Source: an uncultured Succinivibrionaceae bacterium (GTDB lineage: Bacteria; Pseudomonadota; Gammaproteobacteria; Enterobacterales; Succinivibrionaceae). Taken from it: 41,740 nt of DNA. The stretch lies in contig CALXOV010000052.1 of NCBI GenBank assembly GCA_944390105.1, forward strand, positions 1-41,740, read 5' to 3'. Of this stretch, positions 35,591 through 41,740 are shown piece by piece. A program made the position numbers and the translations under genes. The notes under the pieces are model-generated. The model saw only the letters and a program-made list of their open reading frames with translations, was not told where the DNA came from and ran no database searches. Position 1 is the stretch's first letter, and the number at the start of each line of letters is the position of its first letter.

Positions 35591-37150
35591 ATGAATCTTC
35601 GCAAAACCAAACTCTTTGCCGCGCTGTGTGCTGCGGTCTTTGCAGTAGCTGCAGTTACCGATGCGTCTGCAGCACTGTCGCGCAAGCCGCAGGACAATCT
35701 GATTTTCGCCAGCACCAACGATCCTTTAGGCTTAGATCCGGCCTTAGTGGATGACAATGATTCCGGCAAGATTAACTGCAATATCTACGAAAGCCTGCTG
35801 CGCTTTGAGGATGACAATACCAATGTCAAACCGGGCCTGGCTGAGAGCTATACCGTATCCGAAGACGGCCTGACCTATACCTTCAAGCTGCGCCAAGGCA
35901 TCCGCTTCCATGATGGCACCCCGTTCAATGCCGAGGCGGTTAAGTTCAATATCGATCGCCAAATGCCGGAAAACGCCATTCCTAAGATGTCCTATGCCGG
36001 ATTAGTTTACGGTGACGTGGCCAAGAGCGAGGTAATTGACGAGTACACCATCGCTATTACCTTAAAGAAAAAGAGCACCCCCTTCCTGCACAATATTGCC
36101 ATGACCTATGCCGCCCCCATCGTCAGCCCGACCGCGCTCAAGGAGCACGGCAACAATGTGATGGAACACCCCTGCGGCACCGGCCCGTATAAGTTCGTAG
36201 CTTGGGATAAGGGTCAGCAGGTGATCTTAACCCGTAACGAGGATTACTGGGGCGAGCCTGGCAAAGTGCAGAACCTGATCTTCCGTACCATGCCGGAGAC
36301 TTCCGCCCGCGTGGTAGCTTTGAACAACGGCGAGGTTGACATCATCAATGGCATTGATGCTAATGTGATCCCGGAAATTCAGCAGGCCGGCAATCAGCTG
36401 TTCTCGGCTCCGGGCATGTCAACGCAGTACATGTTCTTCAATGTGAACGCTGCCCACAATTCCATCACCAAAAACAAAGCGGTTCGCGTTGCTATTGCTA
36501 AGGCAATCAATGTCCCTGAGATGGTGCAGTCGCTGTACAAGGGTTATGACACCCCGGCAACCACCCTGCTGCCAAGCTTTGTCCCGGGCTACAGCAAAAA
36601 CATCAAGCCGGTAAGCTACGATCCTGAAGCTGCCAAGAAAGAACTGGCCGACTTAGGCGTCAAAAAACTCACCATCATCACTTACTCCGGCGCCCGTCTG
36701 TACAATACAGTCGGCGGTCAGGTGTTAGCTGAGGCCATTCAGGCTTATTTAAAGGCCGCAGGAGTCGAGTCTGACGTGCTGGTCTATGATTGGGCCACCT
36801 ATAAGAACAAGCTCCTCACCGAGGAATTTGATCTGGGCTTCATGGGCTGGAACGGCGATAACGGTGATCCGGATAACTTCATGAATCTGTTTGCCTCTGA
36901 CGATCCGATCAACAATCAAGGCGTGTGGGTCAATCAGGAGTATCGCGACTTGGTGGCACAGGGCGTGAATGTGCCGGATGGTGCAGAACGCAATGCTATC
37001 TACGAAAAGGCAGAGCAGATCATTGCAGAGGAAGTACCGTTCCTGCCGCTGTCTCATCCGCAGATCTTAGGTGCGATGCGTCCTAACATTCAGAACTTCT
37101 CCATCCACCCGACCGGCATGACCTACTTAGATAAAGTCCAGAAGCAGTAA
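35591..37150 (+). CDS. dppA: DppA-type dipeptide/oligopeptide-binding protein
   Basis: The product is 519 residues, a family 5 periplasmic binding protein. A signal peptide (MNLRKTKLFAALCAAVFAV, cut after ASA) is followed by LDPALVDDNDSGKINCNIYE, LAESYTVSEDGLTYTFKLR, GIRFHDGTPFNAEAVKFNID, CGTGPYKFVAWDKG, and FMGWNGDNGDPDNF near the C-terminus, as in DppA. It delivers small peptides to DppBCDF encoded downstream. The ATG directly follows an in-frame TGA and has no visible ribosome site within 15 bases. The exact peptide preference cannot be read from the sequence. Confidence 0.9.
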   Translation: MNLRKTKLFAALCAAVFAVAAVTDASAALSRKPQDNLIFASTNDPLGLDPALVDDNDSGKINCNIYESLLRFEDDNTNVKPGLAESYTVSEDGLTYTFKLRQGIRFHDGTPFNAEAVKFNIDRQMPENAIPKMSYAGLVYGDVAKSEVIDEYTIAITLKKKSTPFLHNIAMTYAAPIVSPTALKEHGNNVMEHPCGTGPYKFVAWDKGQQVILTRNEDYWGEPGKVQNLIFRTMPETSARVVALNNGEVDIINGIDANVIPEIQQAGNQLFSAPGMSTQYMFFNVNAAHNSITKNKAVRVAIAKAINVPEMVQSLYKGYDTPATTLLPSFVPGYSKNIKPVSYDPEAAKKELADLGVKKLTIITYSGARLYNTVGGQVLAEAIQAYLKAAGVESDVLVYDWATYKNKLLTEEFDLGFMGWNGDNGDPDNFMNLFASDDPINNQGVWVNQEYRDLVAQGVNVPDGAERNAIYEKAEQIIAEEVPFLPLSHPQILGAMRPNIQNFSIHPTGMTYLDKVQKQ

Positions 37151-37196
37151 GCCGGGAAAAATAGCGGTAAATACGGTATAATATACCTTTATGCCC

Positions 37197-37223
37197 AAGG
37201 CCTCGCCTGTACGCGGGGCCTTT
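37197..37223 (+). terminator. Partial terminator / attenuating hairpin between dppA and dppB
   Basis: AAGGCCTCGC pairs with GCGGGGCCTT (10 pairs, one G-T) around a 6-base loop. Only three T's follow, so it is probably leaky. Such a hairpin lets the binding protein be made in excess over the permease. A TATAAT at 37177-37182 just before it has no -35 and may be chance. Confidence 0.6.
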
Positions 37224-37322
37224 GCGTGTACAGCGCAAAATTTCTATTAAATCCTTTTTATCCTGCTTCAGGCGGCAGAAGCCTCGCTGCTGCTGCAGGC
37301 AGCTTGCAGAGGATCTGACGCA

Positions 37323-38339
37323 GTGCTTTTATATTTTATAAAACGTGTTTTGATGCTGATACCGGTACTGTTCTTTGTTTCGGTATTAGTCTTTCTTATC
37401 ATGCGGGTCTTCTCACCCGATCCTGCCACTATCGTATTAGGCCAGCATACTACTCTAGAAAAAGCCAATGCTTGGCGTGAGCAGATGGGACTTAACGAGC
37501 CCATCATTCAGCAGTACCTTGACTACATGTATAATGTGCTGCACGGCGATTTTGGCGTTTCCTACTTCACGAATACCCCTGTCACCACCGAACTGCTCTC
37601 ACGTTTACCGGCCACCATTGAACTGTCAGTAATTGCCATCATCATCGCCTCAATTGTCGGCGTATTCTTTGGCATTATCTCCGCCGTGAAAAAGAACTCG
37701 CTAATTGATAACTTCACCATGACCACGGCGCTCATTGGCGTCTCGATGCCGGTGTTCTGGCTTGGCATGCTGCTTATCATTCTCTTTTCGGGTTATCTGC
37801 ATTTAGTCCCCTCCGGCGGACGTATTGACGCACTGATGCGACCTTTAGGCGGTACCGGCTTTTATTTCTACGATACTTTAGTCATCGGCGACTATGAAGC
37901 CTTCTTCAATGCACTGCAACATGCCATTTTGCCGGCCATTACCTTAGCGGGCTATTCGATGGCCATCATTACCCGCATGACCCGCTCGTCAATGCTGGAC
38001 GTACTGCATCAAGATTACATCCGCACCGCCAAGGCCAAGGGACTGAGCTCCTATCGCGTTATTTTCAAGCACGCTTTTCGCAATGCGTTATTGCCCATCA
38101 TTACCGTGATCGGCTTACAATTTGGCTCACTGCTCTCCGGCGCTGTGCTGACTGAAACCGTGTTCGCCTGGCCGGGCATCGGCGCTTATTCGGTGCAATG
38201 CATTTTGCGCTCAGACTTCCCGGTAATTCAGGGCGTAGTGCTCATCGTAGCCTTCATTTTCGTCATGATGAATTTATTAGTTGACCTGCTTTATGCCGCG
38301 CTCGATCCGCGCGTTAAATATGCCCAGGAGAGTGCCTAA
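37323..38339 (+). CDS. dppB: DppB-type peptide ABC transporter permease
   Basis: The product is 338 residues from a GTG at 37323, with AGAGGA about 9 bases upstream. Six hydrophobic segments are visible, starting with VLMLIPVLFFVSVLVFLIM. The ABC permease EAA loop is DYIRTAKAKGLSSYRVIFKH, followed by FRNALLPIITVIGLQFGSLLSG. It forms half of the membrane channel with DppC. Its stop and the dppC start share a base (TAATG), so translation is coupled. Confidence 0.93.
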   Translation: MLLYFIKRVLMLIPVLFFVSVLVFLIMRVFSPDPATIVLGQHTTLEKANAWREQMGLNEPIIQQYLDYMYNVLHGDFGVSYFTNTPVTTELLSRLPATIELSVIAIIIASIVGVFFGIISAVKKNSLIDNFTMTTALIGVSMPVFWLGMLLIILFSGYLHLVPSGGRIDALMRPLGGTGFYFYDTLVIGDYEAFFNALQHAILPAITLAGYSMAIITRMTRSSMLDVLHQDYIRTAKAKGLSSYRVIFKHAFRNALLPIITVIGLQFGSLLSGAVLTETVFAWPGIGAYSVQCILRSDFPVIQGVVLIVAFIFVMMNLLVDLLYAALDPRVKYAQESA

Positions 38340-39232
38340 TGACCGACAGCGCTATTGCCGTTAAACGCAGCTCCAAATGGGGCGACATGTGGGCATCCAT
38401 TTACGCCAATAAGGCCGCGCTGTGCAGCCTCATTTTCATTTTGCTCTTAGTTGCTACTGCCATTGTCTTGGCGTTAACGCAGGCAATGGGTCTGCAGATC
38501 CTGCCCTATGATCCCAATACTGGCAGCATGGATGAGGCCTTTATTGCACCATGCGCCGAGCATTGGTTCGGTACCGATCAATTAGGCCGCGATATCTTCA
38601 GTCGCGTGATTGATGGCACCAAGATCTCGCTGAGCGTTGGCGTTGCCGCAGTGTCGATTGCGCTTATCACCGGTACCTTGCTTGGCGCTATCGGCGGCTT
38701 TTTCGGCGGCAAACTAGATAACCTCATTATGCGCGCCATGGATGTGATTTTATCTGTCCCCTCGATTCTGTTGGCCATTACTTTCATGGCAGCGATGGGC
38801 CGCGGCCTAGATAAAGCCGTACTTGCTATCGGTCTAGTATCGATCCCGGAATACGCACGCATTGCCCGCAGCTGCGTGATGGCTGTAAAGGCCAATGACT
38901 ACATTCAGGCTGCCCGCGTCACCGGCGACAGTAATCTGCGCATCATCTTAAAGCACATCGTGCCGAACATCACTTCGCCGATAGTGGTGCGCGCCACCTT
39001 AGGCATCTCCGCAGCGGTGCTTGATACTGCAGCTTTAGGTTTCCTTGGCCTAGGCGTACAGCCGCCGTTTGCTGAATGGGGCGATATGCTTGCACGCTCG
39101 CGTAGCTTTATTTTCTCTGCCCCCTATACCTTAATTTTCCCGGGCCTGGCGATTACAGTGACGGTGCTGGCCTTTAATCTCTTCGGCGACGGTCTGCGCG
39201 ATGCGCTGGATCCGCGCTCAAGACGCCGTTAA
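38339..39232 (+). CDS. dppC: DppC-type peptide ABC transporter permease
   Basis: The product is 297 residues with an N-terminal OppC_N-like segment and five further helices. Motifs include HWFGTDQLGRDIFSRVIDGT, the permease loop YIQAARVTGDSNLRIILKH, and GFLGLGVQPPFAEWGDML. It pairs with DppB. The next gene starts 13 bp downstream behind a strong AGGAGG. Confidence 0.94.
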   Translation: MTDSAIAVKRSSKWGDMWASIYANKAALCSLIFILLLVATAIVLALTQAMGLQILPYDPNTGSMDEAFIAPCAEHWFGTDQLGRDIFSRVIDGTKISLSVGVAAVSIALITGTLLGAIGGFFGGKLDNLIMRAMDVILSVPSILLAITFMAAMGRGLDKAVLAIGLVSIPEYARIARSCVMAVKANDYIQAARVTGDSNLRIILKHIVPNITSPIVVRATLGISAAVLDTAALGFLGLGVQPPFAEWGDMLARSRSFIFSAPYTLIFPGLAITVTVLAFNLFGDGLRDALDPRSRRR

Positions 39233-39245
39233 AGGAGGATCAATC

Positions 39246-40211
39246 ATGCTGCTTGATGTCCAGCATTTAACTACTGAATTTCGCACCCGCCGCGGTACGG
39301 TAAAGGCCGTGCGCGACGTCAGCTTTTCCCTTGAGAAAGGTGAAATCCTGGCTCTCGTCGGTGAGTCCGGATCGGGTAAATCCGTCACCTCGCTGTCTAT
39401 CATGGGCTTATTGAGTTCCAATGGCCGCGTCAGCTCCGGCAAGGTGATGTTTAATGGTGAAGATCTGCTTACCAAATCTGAACATGTGCTGCGCAAAATC
39501 CGCGGCAATCACATTTCAATGATCTTCCAAGAGCCGATGACCTCGTTAAACCCCATCTTTACGGTGGGCGATCAGATTTTAGAAAGCATCCGCCTGCACA
39601 CTAAGCTGACCAAGAAGGAAGCGCAGGAGAAAATGCTTCATCTGCTTGACTTAGTCGGCATCCCCAACCCTGTAAAGCGCGTCAAGGATTATCCGCATCA
39701 GCTCTCAGGCGGCATGCGCCAGCGCGTGATGATTGCCATCGCGATGGCCTGCGAGCCGCAGCTGTTGATTGCCGATGAACCGACCACTGCATTGGATGTC
39801 ACCATTCAGGCGCAGATCTTAGATCTCATCTACCGCATGCGTGAGCAGTTCAATATTTCGGTGCTCTTGATCACCCACGACTTAGGCGTGGTGGCCGAAG
39901 CGGCCGATCGCGTGGCAGTCATGTACTGCGGGCGAATAGTTGAGGAAGGTAAGACCTCTGACATTTTGACGCGTCCGTGTCATCCTTATACCTTAGGTCT
40001 GTTGCGATCCATTCCGCGCCTTGATGATCATACCGATCGCCTGTACATGATCCCCGGCATGGTACCGCCACCTGAGGAAGTACCCGAGTATTGCGCTTTT
40101 GCCGATCGCTGCGAGCATGCTACTGACAAGTGCCGTGAAGGCCTGCCCCCCTTCATTACCTTAAAGGATCGCAGCGTGCGCTGCATCAATATCATTGCGG
40201 AGGATGCCTAA
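39246..40211 (+). CDS. dppD: DppD-type peptide ABC transporter ATPase
   Basis: The product is 321 residues from the ATG at 39246; an upstream start inside dppC is rejected because AGGAGG sits 7 bases ahead of this ATG. Walker A is GESGSGKS (39-46). The Q-loop [10 protein letters not shown], signature [12 protein letters not shown], Walker [13 protein letters not shown] and H-loop ITHDLGVV follow. The C-terminal oligopeptide-transporter domain has four spaced Cys ([15 protein letters not shown] and RC), which bind an Fe-S cluster in some relatives. It energises uptake together with DppF. dppF overlaps its stop by one base. Confidence 0.95.
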   Translation: MLLDVQHLTTEFRTRRGTVKAVRDVSFSLEKGEILALVGESGSGKSVTSLSIMGLLSSNGRVSSGKVMFNGEDLLTKSEHVLRKIRGNHISMIFQEPMTSLNPIFTVGDQILESIRLHTKLTKKEAQEKMLHLLDLVGIPNPVKRVKDYPHQLSGGMRQRVMIAIAMACEPQLLIADEPTTALDVTIQAQILDLIYRMREQFNISVLLITHDLGVVAEAADRVAVMYCGRIVEEGKTSDILTRPCHPYTLGLLRSIPRLDDHTDRLYMIPGMVPPPEEVPEYCAFADRCEHATDKCREGLPPFITLKDRSVRCINIIAEDA

Positions 40212-41203
40212 TGTCTGAGCGTGAAGTTCTGCTTGAACTTAAAGATCTGTGCAAATACTTCCCAGTGCGCAGCGGCCTGTTTAAGCAGCATTTAAATCTG
40301 CTCAAGGCCGTGGACGACGTCTCGCTGCAAATTTACCGCGGTGAGGCCTTTGGCTTAGTGGGAGAGTCCGGCTGCGGCAAAACCACCTTAGGAAAGATGA
40401 TTGCAGGGCTATATCATCCGACCCGCGGCTCTATTTTCTTTCAGGGCACCGATTTGGCTGCACTTAAAGACAATCAGCGCCGCCATTTTTGCCGCGATAT
40501 TCAGATGATATTCCAAGATCCGTATTCTTCTCTTAATCCGCGCATGACCATTGAGGAGATCATCTCAGAGCCCATGATCGTCAATAAGACGCACAAGGGA
40601 GCAGAAATCGGCAAGCGCGTGGATCATCTGCTCAACTGCGTGGGTTTGGCCTCTGCCTATAAAAACCGCTATCCGCATGAATTCTCCGGCGGGCAGCGCC
40701 AGCGCATCGGCATTGCCCGAGCCTTAGCAGTAAACCCCAAGCTTATCATCTGTGATGAAGCAGTATCAGCGCTTGACGTATCAATTCAGGCGCAGATCTT
40801 AAATCTACTTTCTGACCTTAAAGATGAGTTTAAACTGACTTATCTCTTCATTGCCCATGGACTGGCTGCAGTTAAGCACATTTCCGATCGCATCGGCGTG
40901 ATGTACTTAGGCTCTATTGTCGAAGTAGCCCCCAAAGCGGCGATTTACGATGCTCCGCTGCATCCGTATACACGCGCTCTAATCTCGGCTATCCCGATCA
41001 TGGATCCTCATAAGCGTAAGCAGCGTATTCTGTTGCAGGGCGATCTGCCAAGTCCGATTGATCCGCCAAGCGGCTGCCGTTTTGCCGGACGCTGCTTTGA
41101 GCGTTGCCCGTATGCTGAACAAGCGCAAGTACTGCATCCCTGCGGCTCTAATCATTTAGTTGCCTGCAGTGCCGCCTTAGAGCGTGCTCACAGCGCGGCT
41201 TAA
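40211..41203 (+). CDS. dppF: DppF-type peptide ABC transporter ATPase
   Basis: The product is 330 residues. Walker A is GESGCGKT. The Q-loop FQDPYSSLNPRMT, signature FSGGQRQRIGIA, Walker B LIICDEAVSALD and an H-loop IAHGLAAVKH follow. In the H-loop the His is kept, but the Asp that usually follows is Gly. A Cys-containing C-terminal domain (SGCRFAGRCFERCPYA) matches DppD. It is the last gene of the operon and heterodimerises with DppD. Confidence 0.95.
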   Translation: MSEREVLLELKDLCKYFPVRSGLFKQHLNLLKAVDDVSLQIYRGEAFGLVGESGCGKTTLGKMIAGLYHPTRGSIFFQGTDLAALKDNQRRHFCRDIQMIFQDPYSSLNPRMTIEEIISEPMIVNKTHKGAEIGKRVDHLLNCVGLASAYKNRYPHEFSGGQRQRIGIARALAVNPKLIICDEAVSALDVSIQAQILNLLSDLKDEFKLTYLFIAHGLAAVKHISDRIGVMYLGSIVEVAPKAAIYDAPLHPYTRALISAIPIMDPHKRKQRILLQGDLPSPIDPPSGCRFAGRCFERCPYAEQAQVLHPCGSNHLVACSAALERAHSAA

Positions 41204-41487
41204 CTTAAACGTCTTACCTGCTGTTGCGCTTAATTGCGGCCGTCACTCAGTCGGCCGCATACTTGTTCCCTTAAGCGCACAACTACGGCTTAACAAGCTT
41301 CATGGAGAACGGTTGCAGACTGCAGCGATCTGCTATTAGGGATACTAGGTCAAAAGCCTGATTACAGGGTAGATCAATGGACGAAACAGCTAAATTTGAG
41401 CGTGAGGCGTCTCTCGTGAATATGCAACTCTCACACCTGCTACAACTTAAAATCACGAGCTGGTAACTTGGGCTTGGTCATCATCAC
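41204..41487. other. Intergenic region after dppF with a GC-rich hairpin
   Basis: A perfect hairpin, TGCGGCCG (41235-41242) / CGGCCGCA (41252-41259), lies 32 bp after the dppF stop. Only scattered T's follow, so it is a probable but atypical terminator. A 29-codon frame from the ATG at 41377 to 41466 (start MDETAKFERE) has a weak AGGG upstream; it cannot be supported as a gene. Nothing else is recognised. Confidence 0.5.
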
Positions 41488-41740
41488 TTAATCCTTTAAA
41501 ATAGCGTCTAAATCCCCATCCGTGAGATCTGTTAGCTGTTTGATCTCGGTTAAAGTTTTACCCAGTTCGAGCATTTTTTTAGCAATGCTTAGCTTTTCCA
41601 TCAGTCTGCCACTCTTTTCGCCGATTTCCATACCGCGCTTTTCAGCTTTAGCCTCAATATAAGGGATTCTGGAGGCTTCATCATGCAGATACTTTTCGCG
41701 GCGCAAATAGGCAAACCAATTTTCATCATCCGCACAGAAT
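41488..41740 (-). CDS. Rpn / PD-(D/E)XK transposase-family protein, C-terminal part
   Basis: The minus frame is open from the right edge to the stop at 41488, so the N-terminus lies outside the window; about 83 residues are visible. They read ADDENWFAYLRREKYLHDEAS, then a charged helix with glycine-spaced repeats (AEKRGMEIGEKSGRLMEKL), then a small helical C-terminal module (IAKKMLELGKTLTEIKQLTDLT, DGDLDAILKD). This tail is typical of Rpn-like recombination-promoting nucleases and PF12784 proteins. The catalytic nuclease domain would be in the missing part. Many genomes of rumen and gut bacteria carry multiple copies. Confidence 0.65.
   Translation of the reverse strand, partial: FCADDENWFAYLRREKYLHDEASRIPYIEAKAEKRGMEIGEKSGRLMEKLSIAKKMLELGKTLTEIKQLTDLTDGDLDAILKD

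Noticed and set aside
35557-35754. 65-codon frame starting GTG in front of dppA
   Set aside because: It overlaps dppA in another frame, and the GGAGG upstream is 12 bases away; the protein is Cys-rich and resembles nothing.
41377-41466. 29-codon frame MDETAKFERE... downstream of dppF
   Set aside because: Too short, weak ribosome site and no recognisable similarity; mentioned only in the intergenic entry.
1-41740. CRISPR arrays, tRNA or rRNA genes, complete insertion sequences, prophage or defence systems
   Set aside because: I looked for regularly spaced repeats, tRNA-like cloverleaves, transposase genes and phage or toxin families and saw none. The only stable RNA is rnpB.

Overview
This window looks like a chromosomal segment of a gammaproteobacterium. 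LpoA, ZapG/YhcB, the DegQ-DegS pair and SspB are gammaproteobacterial markers. The order mraZ / rnpB / rsmI / lpoA / sspB / rpsI-rplM / zapG / degQ / degS matches the arrangement I recall from Pseudomonas and relatives. The very large autotransporter, the peptide transporter and the general composition suggest a gut or rumen Succinivibrionaceae-type organism. That family assignment is inference; the class is much safer.

Layout. (1) 1-5863, minus: most of a giant autotransporter with a signal peptide, a beta-helix-like passenger and the start of a C-terminal barrel; it runs off the left edge. (2) 5864-6764: about 900 bp without a gene, partly AT-rich. (3) 6765-25726, minus: a division and cell wall (dcw) cluster in the order mraZ, rsmH, ftsL, ftsI, murE, murF, mraY, murD, ftsW, murG, murC, ftsQ, ftsA, ftsZ, then a second complete ftsZ and a YrbL-like kinase-fold gene. 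Spacing is tight, with ATGA overlaps at four-base junctions. ddl (usually between murC and ftsQ) and lpxC (usually after ftsZ) are absent. (4) 25985-26357, minus: RNase P RNA; then rsmI (minus), divergent from lpoA (plus). (5) sspB, rpsI and rplM on minus, with a structured leader in front of rplM; sspA and zapE are missing from their usual places. (6) zapG, degQ and degS on plus. (7) A family 3 solute-binding protein on minus, whose 3' end overlaps degS. (8) A complete dppABCDF-type peptide transporter on plus. (9) At the right edge, the C-terminal part of a Rpn/PD-(D/E)XK-type transposase-like protein.

How the genes work together. The dcw genes make UDP-MurNAc-pentapeptide (MurC, D, E, F), lipid I and II (MraY, MurG), and the septal synthase with its regulators (FtsW, FtsI, FtsL, FtsQ), guided by FtsA and FtsZ. 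LpoA, ZapG and the envelope proteases extend this into an envelope-biogenesis neighbourhood. The most unusual feature is the tandem pair of full-length FtsZ paralogues. They share an N-terminal peptide, a linker motif and a C-terminal tail. An intrinsic terminator and a probable extended -10 promoter between them suggest the second copy is expressed separately, together with the kinase-fold gene 12 bp downstream.
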